NCBI GenBank assembly: GCA_902797275.1
Contig: CADBSI010000016.1
Coordinates: forward strand, 1 to 11,729
Length of the DNA stretch: 11,729 nt
Reading direction: 5' to 3'
DNA from: an uncultured Erysipelotrichaceae bacterium
GTDB lineage: Bacteria; Bacillota_I; Bacilli_A; RF39; UBA660
This document shows, piece after piece, positions 6,553 to 11,729 of this stretch. A program made the position numbers and the translations under genes. The notes below the pieces were generated by a model, which saw nothing but the letters and a program-made list of their open reading frames with translations, was not told the DNA's origin and did not search any database. Each line of letters opens with the position of its first letter. The stretch's first letter is position 1.

Positions 6553-6951
6553 CTAAACATTATCAACAATAGTATCAGTTAAACATCTAATTGCACAAAT
6601 ACATCCTAAATTAATAGTTGCATAAGTATTAGTATTGTTATAAGTAGTAGTATCTCCAGTTGTATTTTCACTTAATAAAAGAACACCAACACTATTGTCA
6701 GAAACGTTTTCTACTCGAAATACATTTGTTGTTTGAGTAGTACCATTTGAATCAGTATATTCTAAAGCGATTGGGGTATTATCACAGCGATATAAGACAA
6801 TTGGTCTTGTATTAAAACATAGAGTATTAGTAATAGGACCTAAGTATGGTTTTATACAGGTATTGTCTTGACATTCTGTTTTATTAGCATTATTTTGTAA
6901 AACATTAATAACATTTAATATTTTAGCAATACAATTAGTTAAATTATTCAT
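6553..6951 (-). CDS. CotY/CotZ-family spore coat protein, first of a tandem pair
   Basis: 132 residues, paralogous to the following gene over its whole length. It shares the IAKILNVINVLQ helix, the PYLGP turn, NTRPIVLYRC, TNVFRVENV and the C-terminal TINLGCICAIRCLTD. It has 8 cysteines against 11 in its partner, and the middle region is Asn/Thr-rich (TTTYNNTNTYATINL). The two probably co-assemble, as CotY and CotZ do in Bacillus. Start: ATG at 6951 after AAAGGAG. It is transcribed divergently from the SDR gene across about 100 bp; I could not find a convincing sporulation-sigma or sigma-A promoter there. Confidence 0.8.
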   Translation of the reverse strand: MNNLTNCIAKILNVINVLQNNANKTECQDNTCIKPYLGPITNTLCFNTRPIVLYRCDNTPIALEYTDSNGTTQTTNVFRVENVSDNSVGVLLLSENTTGDTTTYNNTNTYATINLGCICAIRCLTDTIVDNV

Positions 6952-7026
6952 AAACTCACTCCTTTATTCTTTCTAATATAAAATATTCATGATAGGTTAA
7001 AAAGTGTGTTGCTAATACCTAAAAAA

Positions 7027-7035
7027 TGATATAAT
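7027..7035 (+). promoter_or_regulatory. Extended -10 promoter of the SDR gene
   Basis: TGATATAAT is a perfect -10 hexamer (7030-7035) with an upstream TG. A -35 candidate TTGCTA (7009-7014) has a short 15-bp spacer. The ribosome site TAGGAGGAG follows just before ATG 7054. Confidence 0.6.
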
Positions 7036-7053
7036 AATAATATAGGAGGAGAT

Positions 7054-7806
7054 ATGAAAGCTTTAATAACTGGTGCTACTAGTGGAATAGGATTAGATAT
7101 AGCTAAGTATTTAGATTCCCTAAACTATGATTTAATACTAGTAGGAAGGAATAAAGAAAAATTAGAAAGTATTGCTAATAGTTTAAAAGGAGAACCTAAA
7201 TTAGTTGTTTTGGATTTAGAAGATCTAAAAAAAGTAAAAGAATTGTATTTACTTATTAAGAATTTTAATATTGATATTTTAGTAAATAATGCTGGATTTG
7301 GTTTGTTTGGAGAGTTTGTTAATAGTGATATAAAAACTGAACTTTCCATGATTGATGTAAATATAAAAGCTGTTCATTTATTAACTAAATTATTTTTAAA
7401 AGATATGGTTAAACGAAATTCAGGTTATATTTTAAATGTTTCATCAGCTGCTGGTTTTGGGCCAGGTCCTTTGATGGCGACTTATTATGCAACGAAGTCT
7501 TATGTTTTAAATTTAACCGAAGCAATTTCTTATGAACTTAAAGAACAAAATAGCAAGGTAGTTGTATCAGCTTTATGTCCCGGACCAGTTGCAACTAATT
7601 TTAATAAAGTAGCAGGAGTAGAATTTGCTTCAAAACCTTTATCAAGTGAATATGTAGCTAAGTATGCTATTGATAATTTACTTAAAGGTAAAAAAATTAT
7701 AATACCAGGATTTTCTATAAAATTAATAACTTTTCTAAGAAGATTAGTTCCAAGAAATTTAATCTTAAAAATAACTTATAATTTTCAAAGAAGAAAAAGA
7801 ATTTAA
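7054..7806 (+). CDS. Short-chain dehydrogenase/reductase (SDR)
   Basis: 250 residues, the usual size of a classical SDR. The NAD(P)-binding TGATSGIG is at residues 6-13, DLED near 54-57 follows the third strand, NNAG at 78-81 stabilises the central sheet, the catalytic Ser is at 130/131 (NVSSAAG), and Tyr144-x3-Lys148 (YYATK) is the active site, with PGPVATNF after strand six. Arg32 after the second strand (VGRNKEK) suggests NADP(H) preference. The C-terminus is strongly basic (RRLVPRNL ... FQRRKRI) with a hydrophobic stretch, hinting at membrane association as in DltE/YqjQ-type SDRs. The substrate cannot be named. It has its own promoter and terminator and sits between two divergent or convergent minus-strand genes. 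Confidence 0.9.
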   Translation: MKALITGATSGIGLDIAKYLDSLNYDLILVGRNKEKLESIANSLKGEPKLVVLDLEDLKKVKELYLLIKNFNIDILVNNAGFGLFGEFVNSDIKTELSMIDVNIKAVHLLTKLFLKDMVKRNSGYILNVSSAAGFGPGPLMATYYATKSYVLNLTEAISYELKEQNSKVVVSALCPGPVATNFNKVAGVEFASKPLSSEYVAKYAIDNLLKGKKIIIPGFSIKLITFLRRLVPRNLILKITYNFQRRKRI

Positions 7807-7823
7807 GAAATAAAATAAAAAAA

Positions 7824-7847
7824 AATAAGTAAATAATTTTACCTATT
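7824..7847 (-). terminator. Candidate terminator of the minus-strand Gly/Ala-rich gene
   Basis: AATAAGTAA (plus strand 7824-7832) pairs with TTACCTATT (7839-7847) with one mismatch. On the minus strand the hairpin is followed by a long T-run (the A-run at about 7811-7825 on plus). It lies just after the stop of the gene at 7860-8330. Confidence 0.5.
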
Positions 7848-7853
7848 TATCTG

Positions 7854-7881
7854 AATTAACTAGTTTCTAGTTAATTTTTTT
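7854..7881 (+). terminator. Terminator of the SDR gene, lying in the 3' end of the convergent gene
   Basis: A perfect 10-bp stem AATTAACTAG / CTAGTTAATT with a TTT loop, followed by a T-run. It lies over the last codons and stop (7860-7862) of the minus-strand gene. Confidence 0.85.
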
Positions 7882-8330
7882 GCTTTATGTCTATCATTTG
7901 CAATACTTATAGTAGATGAAATACCTTTAATAAGTTTATATCCAGAATAGGCAAGTATGCCAATTCCAGCACCAATTCCAATAATTCCATAACCAGAAAT
8001 TATATCAACTGGTTTAGAAGCAAGAATTATATCTCCAAAAATCTTTTTAGTAGTAGATGCATTACTAAGAGCATTTAAATGAGCTCCAATAACTGGTACT
8101 AAGTTAGGAAATGCTGTATTAACAATTCCCGCAACACTTGCTCCAATACTAGCACCTTTTATAATTCCCCCAACTGGTTTTTTAACTACCTTAAGTTTAG
8201 ATTTTTCTTGACGAATTTTCTTTTCATTGACCTTTAAATTTCTAATTCTTGCAAGACTAAGATTTGCTAATTCATCTTCCTTAACACCATATTTTTTTTT
8301 AACTTTTTTAGTAAATTTTTCTTTATTCAT
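7860..8330 (-). CDS. Unrecognised protein with basic N-terminus and Gly/Ala-rich hydrophobic segments
   Basis: 156 residues. I do not recognise the family. The first 52 residues are strongly charged and helical (KKVKKKYGVKEDEL, KVNEKKIRQEKSK). There follow Gly/Ala-rich apolar stretches at about 54-72 (GGIIKGASIGASVAGIV), a polar middle, and a second stretch at about 112-132 (GYGIIGIGAGIGILAYSGY), before a basic tail. The two small-residue segments, around and longer than 15 residues, resemble membrane-inserting helices of holin-like or glycine-zipper proteins; this is only a resemblance. Start: ATG at 8330, with GGGGGAG just upstream and a well-formed promoter. The gene is divergent from the EIIB-like gene and convergent with the SDR gene. 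Confidence 0.65.
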   Translation of the reverse strand: MNKEKFTKKVKKKYGVKEDELANLSLARIRNLKVNEKKIRQEKSKLKVVKKPVGGIIKGASIGASVAGIVNTAFPNLVPVIGAHLNALSNASTTKKIFGDIILASKPVDIISGYGIIGIGAGIGILAYSGYKLIKGISSTISIANDRHKAKKLTRN

Positions 8331-8353
8331 ATTCTCCCCCTTAAATTGCTAAT

Positions 8354-8383
8354 ATTATAACATATTTAAAAAAAAGATGCAAA
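8354..8383 (-). promoter_or_regulatory. Promoter of the minus-strand Gly/Ala-rich gene
   Basis: On the minus strand: perfect -10 TATAAT (plus 8354-8359) extended by TG (TGTTATAAT), with -35 candidate TTGCAT (plus 8378-8383) and an 18-bp spacer. It precedes the GGGGGAG ribosome site and ATG at 8330. Confidence 0.65.
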
Positions 8384-8437
8384 TTAGTAGTTTTTTTTCA
8401 AAAAATATATTATACTATAGAGTAAGTAGGTGATTAA

Positions 8438-8755
8438 ATGGAAAAATATATCATTATTATCATAGTCTTTATAATTATTTTATTAGCAATTTTAAAATCT
8501 ACTAAAAAAGATGCTAGATTAGAAATAAATAAACTAATAGAATACTTAGGTGGCAAAGATAATATTGTTTCAAGTGATTATAATTTATCTAGATTTGTTG
8601 TTACTTTAAGAGACATAACCAAAGTTAATAAAGAAGCAATTCAAAAACTAGGAGCTAAAGGAATAGTTGAAATAGATAATCAATTAAAAATAATCCTTGG
8701 TAGTAATTCTAAACAATTAAAAAAATATATTGATGAATTAAAAAGTTCTAAATGA
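8438..8755 (+). CDS. Membrane-anchored PTS EIIB-like domain lacking the phosphoacceptor cysteine
   Basis: 105 residues: one hydrophobic span (about 4-20), then a domain that reads like a glucose-type PTS EIIB: INKLIEYLGGKDNI, the conserved D-x-C-x-T-R strand here reading DYNLSRFVVTLRD, the loop LGAKGIVEI, and LKIILGSNSKQLKKYIDEL. In a gapless alignment to EIIB, the phosphorylated Cys falls on Asn50 (NLSR). It therefore cannot carry the phosphoryl group in the normal way, and no EIIC or EIIA domain is near. It is more likely a sensor or structural relative than a transporter part. RBS AGGTG at 8428-8432. A -10-like TATACT at 8411-8416 lies upstream, back-to-back with the promoter of the divergent gene. 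Confidence 0.7.
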   Translation: MEKYIIIIIVFIIILLAILKSTKKDARLEINKLIEYLGGKDNIVSSDYNLSRFVVTLRDITKVNKEAIQKLGAKGIVEIDNQLKIILGSNSKQLKKYIDELKSSK

Positions 8756-8779
8756 TCAAGGTTAACTTGATTTTTTTTT
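8755..8779 (+). terminator. Terminator of the EIIB-like gene
   Basis: ATCAAG / CTTGAT stem with a 5-base loop, then nine T. Its first base is the last base of the TGA stop codon. Confidence 0.85.
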
Positions 8780-8795
8780 ACAACATTTTTTTATA

Positions 8796-8822
8796 TTTGA
8801 CAAAATTCGACAAAATTCGACA
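8796..8822 (+). promoter_or_regulatory. Tandem Spo0A-box-like sites over the histidine-kinase promoter
   Basis: Two perfect TTCGACA heptamers (8806-8812 and 8816-8822) are the reverse complement of the Spo0A box TGTCGAA. A third, TTTGACA (8796-8802), differs at one base. All three are spaced exactly 10 bp apart, one helical turn, with AAA between. The third copy contains a perfect -35 TTGACA (8797-8802); at 16 bp lies GACAAT (8819-8824), a 4/6 match to a -10. The boxes would thus cover the promoter core, which suits repression at least as well as activation. An extended -10-like TGCTTTAAT at 8831-8839 is another candidate but would start transcription within the ribosome site. Confidence 0.65.
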
Positions 8823-8856
8823 ATTAAATTTGCTTTAATAATGAGGGTGATAAAAA

Positions 8857-10074
8857 GTGGTATCAGTTGTTTTAAATATAAGTATTTTGTTATTACCAAT
8901 ATCATTATACTTAATAAGTATATGTTATCAAAACAATGTTAAAGTTATTAATAAAAATATATTAAGTTTTATATTAGTAGCAGAAGTATTAGTTTTTATT
9001 TTATTAAAAGATTATACAAGATCATTTGTACTTATTAATATTCCTTTATTAATTAGTTATTTAAAAAGAAAAAATATTACTAGTATAATATTATCAGTTT
9101 TAATTATTATTTATTATATATTTATTCATAAATTTAATTGCTATTTTATTATATTTGAATATTTACTTTATTATATTATTTATTTAATAATAAGTAAAAG
9201 TTATAAAACAGTATCTTTAATTTATATATTTACATTTATTAAATCTATTACTTTATGTGTAGAAATGTTTTATTTTAGTGCTAATACCTATAGTTTTGCT
9301 TTTACTTATTTATTAGTAGTTGCTAAATTATTTGGTTTTTATGTAAGTAGTTATTTAGTATTTATTTATCTATTGAAAGGAGAAGACATTATGAATATAA
9401 ATACGGCTATGAAGGAACTTGAAAAAGAAAAGGTATTAAGGACATCTCTTTTTAAACTAACACATGAAATAAAAAATCCTTTAGCAGTTTGTAAAGGTTA
9501 TTTAGATATGTTAGATTTGAATAACCAAGAAAAAGTAGATAAATATATTCCTATTGTAAAAGGAGAAATAGAAAGAACTTTAACTTTAATGGATGATTAT
9601 TTAGATTATACTAAAGTCAAAATTAATAAAGAAGAAGTAGATATTTATTTACTTTTAGATGAAATAATTAAATCTTTAGAAATGTTTTTTAAAGAAAATA
9701 AAATAGTTTTAAATATAGATATTCCAGATGATGAGTTATATTTAAGTGTTGATTTTAATCGTATAAAACAAGTAATTATTAATATTTTAAAGAATTCTAA
9801 AGAAGCAAGAGATATAAATAAAGATAATTTAACTATTAAAATAAAAACAAGAATAACTAAATTATATTTTAAAATTATTATAGAAGATAATGGCATAGGA
9901 ATGGATCAAGATACTTTAAGGCAAGTAATGGATTTATTCTTTACAACTAAAAGAAACGGAACAGGACTTGGTACTAGTTTATCTAAGGAAATAGTAGAAC
10001 TTCATGGAGGTAATATTAAGTATTTATCAGAACTTAACAAGGGTACAACTGTTATTGTATCTCTTCCTTTATAA
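8857..10074 (+). CDS. Multi-span membrane sensor histidine kinase (KinB-like architecture)
   Basis: 405 residues, starting at GTG 8857, which has GAGGGTG at 8843-8849 and no better in-frame start. Five to six hydrophobic spans fill residues 1-173, with short loops and no extracellular sensor domain. A short coiled linker leads to the HisKA domain: LTHEIKNPLA with phospho-acceptor His203. The HATPase_c domain follows, with N-box ILKNSKEA (Asn313), G1 EDNGIGMD (344-350), F-box LFFTTK and G2 GTGLGTSLS. All catalytic elements are intact. The layout (about six spans, then kinase core, no PAS domain) resembles B. subtilis KinB, a sporulation phosphorelay kinase. There is no adjacent response regulator, so it is an orphan kinase, as phosphorelay kinases usually are. 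The upstream 0A-box-like sites support a sporulation role, which remains inferred. Confidence 0.88.
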   Translation: MVSVVLNISILLLPISLYLISICYQNNVKVINKNILSFILVAEVLVFILLKDYTRSFVLINIPLLISYLKRKNITSIILSVLIIIYYIFIHKFNCYFIIFEYLLYYIIYLIISKSYKTVSLIYIFTFIKSITLCVEMFYFSANTYSFAFTYLLVVAKLFGFYVSSYLVFIYLLKGEDIMNINTAMKELEKEKVLRTSLFKLTHEIKNPLAVCKGYLDMLDLNNQEKVDKYIPIVKGEIERTLTLMDDYLDYTKVKINKEEVDIYLLLDEIIKSLEMFFKENKIVLNIDIPDDELYLSVDFNRIKQVIINILKNSKEARDINKDNLTIKIKTRITKLYFKIIIEDNGIGMDQDTLRQVMDLFFTTKRNGTGLGTSLSKEIVELHGGNIKYLSELNKGTTVIVSLPL

Positions 10075-10080
10075 AAAAGG

Positions 10081-10109
10081 TTGAAATATTTAACTATAAG
10101 AGGTAAAAT
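10081..10109 (+). promoter_or_regulatory. Promoter of trmL
   Basis: TTGAAA (10081-10086), 17-bp spacer, TAAAAT (10104-10109), followed by the ribosome site AAAGGAG at 10121-10127. It starts 7 bp after the histidine-kinase stop, so trmL need not depend on read-through. Confidence 0.65.
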
Positions 10110-10132
10110 AAAAATAATTTAAAGGAGAAGTT

Positions 10133-10663
10133 ATGTTAAATATTGTTTTATATGAACCTGAAATACCTACTAATACTGGTAATATTATGCGTACATGTGT
10201 TGCTACTAATACAAGACTTCATTTAATTGAACCACTTGGATTTAGTTTGGATGAGAAAAGTATTAAAAGAAGTGGAGTTAATTATATTGATAAATTAGAG
10301 TACTATGTTTATAAAGATTTTGAAGATTTTAAAAATAAAAACAAAGGAACTTATTATTATTTTACTAGATATGGTAAAAAACCTCATACAAGTTTTGATT
10401 ATAAAGAAGAATATCAAAAAAATGATATTTATTTAATATTTGGAAAAGAATCAACTGGTATTCCAAGAAGTATTTTAGGAAGTGATTTAGATCATTGTAT
10501 GCGAATACCAATGACTTCCAATGTAAGATCTTTAAATCTATCTAATTGTTGTGCAATTGTTGTATATGAAGTATTAAGACAACTTGATTATTTAGATTTA
10601 TTAAGAGTAGAACCTCATAAAAGTGAAGACTTTATAATAAATGGAATAGAAAAACATGAATAA
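10133..10663 (+). CDS. trmL: tRNA (cytidine(34)-2'-O)-methyltransferase TrmL (SPOUT family)
   Basis: 176 residues, a SPOUT methyltransferase that uses S-adenosylmethionine to methylate the ribose of the wobble nucleotide 34 in tRNA-Leu isoacceptors. Family motifs: LYEPEIPTNTGNIMRTC at residues 6-22, IEPLGFSLDEKSIKRSG (32-48), the trefoil-knot loop FGKESTGIP (103-111) and the C-terminal knot MRIPM ... RSLNLSNCCAIVVYE (123-146). E. coli TrmL (YibK) is 157 residues and Bacillus CspR about 160; this one has a slightly longer acidic tail. It is a housekeeping gene with no functional tie to its neighbours. The start is secured by AAAGGAG 6 bp upstream. Confidence 0.93.
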   Translation: MLNIVLYEPEIPTNTGNIMRTCVATNTRLHLIEPLGFSLDEKSIKRSGVNYIDKLEYYVYKDFEDFKNKNKGTYYYFTRYGKKPHTSFDYKEEYQKNDIYLIFGKESTGIPRSILGSDLDHCMRIPMTSNVRSLNLSNCCAIVVYEVLRQLDYLDLLRVEPHKSEDFIINGIEKHE

Positions 10664-10678
10664 TGTTCTTTTATTTTT
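10649..10678 (+). terminator. Weak terminator of trmL
   Basis: AACAT / ATGTT stem (10653-10657 with 10663-10667), extended by A-T pairs with one mismatch and followed by T-rich TTTTATTTTT. The TAA stop codon of trmL (10661-10663) runs from the loop into the right arm. Confidence 0.5.
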
Positions 10679-10747
10679 GAAAAATCTACAAATTACCGAA
10701 TAAAAAGTCTATAAATTACCGAACAAAAAGTCTACAAATTACCGAAT
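10679..10747. repeat. Three tandem 23-bp repeats
   Basis: Units at 10679-10701, 10702-10724 and 10725-10747, with the core TCTACAAATTACCGAA (TCTATA in the middle copy) separated by A-rich links. Conservation is near perfect within the core. They lie directly after the trmL terminator. Tandem terminal repeats of this size occur at the ends of some insertion sequences (IS21 family is one case), and phased repeats can also be protein-binding iterons. No transposase or replication gene is in the window to decide. Confidence 0.85.
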
Positions 10748-10771
10748 TCACTTAAAAATTGATAAAACTAC

Positions 10772-10800
10772 TTGAAAAACAAATAAATATTTGCTAAAAT
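10772..10800 (+). promoter_or_regulatory. Strong predicted promoter downstream of the 23-bp repeats
   Basis: TTGAAA (10772-10777), 17-bp spacer, TAAAAT (10795-10800) with an extending TG (TGCTAAAAT). It would drive a leader of about 110 nt into the small ORF at 10916. Confidence 0.7.
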
Positions 10801-10915
10801 TTAAGTATAAAAAATACACAATAATTCGCAAATAAAATAGTAGTTTTCCTTATTTTATAAGGGTTTCGTTAAAAATATTTGCAAATTAAAATGTACAAAA
10901 AAAGGAGTTGATTTT
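10801..10915 (+). other. Leader with hairpin and repeated ATT(T/C)GCAAAT motif
   Basis: No gene. The leader contains a perfect hairpin CCTTAT-TTT-ATAAGG (10848-10862), enclosed by a possible long-range stem GCAAATA (10828-10834) / TATTTGC (10876-10882). The palindrome ATTTGCAAAT (10877-10886), a near copy ATTCGCAAAT (10824-10833) and a half-site ATTTGC in the promoter (10789-10794) could be operator sites. I do not recognise a known riboswitch. AAAGGAG stands just before the ATG at 10916. Confidence 0.4.
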
Positions 10916-11002
10916 ATGAATAAACTAAATAATTACTTTACAACTAATCAAACTCCATCTTTACAAAACTTTACATGGGGGGGGGGTAGAGATACCCTAT
11001 AA
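10916..11002 (+). CDS. Small ORF containing a run of ten G
   Basis: ATG 10916 is preceded by AAAAGGAG at good spacing and by a promoter and leader, so it looks meant for translation. As written it encodes 28 residues (MNKLNNYFTT ... FTWGGGRDTL). The G-run at 10977-10986 is extraordinary in this AT-rich DNA. With one G fewer the frame instead continues as VEIPYNSLYIKEIEQINDT and stops at a TAA about 60 bp on, shortly before a terminator; with one G more it stops at once at TAG. The longer reading looks more like natural coding sequence. It may be a phase-variable or degraded gene, or the run length may be a sequencing error. The function is unknown. Confidence 0.35.
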   Translation: MNKLNNYFTTNQTPSLQNFTWGGGRDTL

Positions 11003-11043
11003 TTCCTTATATATAAAGGAAATTGAGCAAATAAATGATACTT

Positions 11044-11093
11044 AAAAACATGATTAGTTTACAGTTTATCTATAATTTTTAATCGTGTTTTTT
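11044..11093 (+). terminator. Terminator after the small G-run ORF
   Basis: AAAAACATGATTA (11044-11056) pairs over 13 bp, with one G-T wobble, with TAATCGTGTTTTT (11080-11092), around a 23-base loop. A T follows the right arm, which itself ends in T. It closes the transcription unit beginning at the 10772 promoter. Confidence 0.65.
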
Positions 11094-11135
11094 AATAATT
11101 TACATAATACGATTTTATTAGACACAAAAATACTT

Positions 11136-11141
11136 TATAAT
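11136..11141 (+). promoter_or_regulatory. Possible -10 element for the TasA-like gene
   Basis: TATAAT lies about 75 bp before the start codon, with no convincing -35 at standard spacing. An alternative -10, TAGAAT at 11173-11178, lies closer to the gene. Confidence 0.35.
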
Positions 11142-11214
11142 AAATAAAAAATGTGTTAAAATAAAATTGTATTAGAATAGAGGGGCAATAAAATAGAAAA
11201 TAAAGGAGTTAAGT

Positions 11215-11729
11215 ATGAAAAATAAAAATTAATAATAGTATTAAGTGTAATAGCAATCTTAGTATTAACAATAGGAGTATCATTTGCATTTTTTACTTAT
11301 AATAAGGTAAGTATTAATAATTCAAGTCTTGTAGTGGGCGATATTTACATGCACTACAATGAAACAAATGAATTTAAAATAGAAGGTGCTATGCCAAGTA
11401 GCACTTATGATCCTACTAAATATTTTGAATTTACTATAGATGGAAAAAATACACATACTAAAAATGGAATATTATATAATATTCAAATAGTTCATGGAAA
11501 TGATGAAGCAAATAAAACAAGAATAGAAGATAAGTATTTAAATTTTAGATTAATAAGTGTTGATAATAATCAAGAAACAATATTAAAAGATAAATTAACC
11601 ATAGATAACATTAATAATACAACAATATATAGTAGTACAATACCAGCAAATACAACAAGTGAAATAACAAGAACATATAGATTATATATGTGGATAGATG
11701 GAAATGTAAATATCTGTGGGGGAACTCAA
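11215..11729 (+). pseudogene. TasA/SipW-type secreted surface protein, frame broken near the start and cut by the window end
   Basis: ATG 11215 has a strong ribosome site (AAAGGAG at 11202-11208) but meets TAA after five codons. The sequence from 11229 is open in another frame to the window end, about 167 codons, and encodes a typical secreted protein: a hydrophobic span LIIVLSVIAILVLTIGVS, then FAFFTYNK and NSSLVVGDIYMHYNE, as in SipW-dependent (TasA/camelysin-type) surface proteins. One extra A in the AAAAA tract at 11224-11228 would join the start codon to this frame as MKNKKLIIV, so a single-base deletion explains the break. No other start exists before the span. Either the gene is inactivated, or slippage restores the frame, or the base is a sequencing error. 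The C-terminus lies outside the window. Confidence 0.75.

Noticed and set aside
6952..7053. Sigma-E or sigma-K promoter for the coat-like genes
   Set aside because: Partial matches such as CATTTTTTA and CATGAATAT exist on the minus strand, but none fits a -10/-35 pair well enough to claim.
8831..8839. Extended -10 TGCTTTAAT as the main kinase promoter
   Set aside because: Its predicted transcript start falls within the GAGGGTG ribosome site, leaving no usable leader, and no -35 sits at standard spacing. TTGACA at 8797 with GACAAT is a better pair.
9645..9896. Minus-strand open frame within the histidine kinase gene
   Set aside because: It lies opposite the conserved kinase core, lacks a ribosome site, and reflects AT-rich composition.

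Overview
The window comes from a very AT-rich, Gram-positive-type bacterium using the standard code (TGG for Trp, TGA as a real stop at 8753-8755). Strong AGGAGG-like ribosome sites, TTGACA/TATAAT-type promoters, SpoVS, two CotY/CotZ-like spore-coat proteins and Spo0A-box-like sites point to a spore-forming (or recently spore-forming) low-GC Firmicute, probably an uncultured Bacilli/Erysipelotrichia-like gut lineage. The lineage is inferred; no rRNA or tRNA is present.

Layout. 3-941 is the 3' part of a gene for an Ig-like plus metallo-beta-lactamase-fold protein. 1057-3072 is a three-gene operon: a membrane-anchored protein with six tandem 32-residue repeats, a CvpA-family membrane protein and a small thioredoxin, ended by a terminator. 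3150-3410 is spoVS. It is followed by about 500 bp without an intact gene, a membrane-anchored InlB-B-repeat/Ig-like surface protein (3962-5125), and then a decayed second copy of the 3' end of spoVS (5231-5311). 5317-6951 on the minus strand holds a small kinase-fold protein with its own promoter, downstream of two tandem CotY/CotZ-like genes. 7054-7806 is a short-chain dehydrogenase, 7860-8330 (minus) an unrecognised Gly/Ala-rich protein, and 8438-8755 a membrane-tethered PTS EIIB-like domain that has lost its phosphorylated cysteine. 8857-10074 is a multi-membrane-span histidine kinase preceded by 0A-box-like repeats phased at 10 bp. 10133-10663 is trmL. From 10664 to the end the window is disturbed: three 23-bp tandem repeats, a well-formed promoter and leader reading into a tiny ORF interrupted by a run of ten G, and a TasA/SipW-type secreted protein whose frame breaks five codons after its start.

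How it fits together. Sporulation links several loci: spoVS, the coat-protein pair, possibly the adjacent kinase-fold gene (APH-fold kinases are known in Bacillus spore coats), and a sensor kinase that may lie under Spo0A control. The 1057-3072 operon looks like an envelope/redox module. Surface proteins (MBL/Ig, InlB-repeat, TasA-like) are scattered between, and two of these loci show decay or rearrangement. Genes are tightly packed, and most intrinsic terminators overlap the stop codon of the gene they end.
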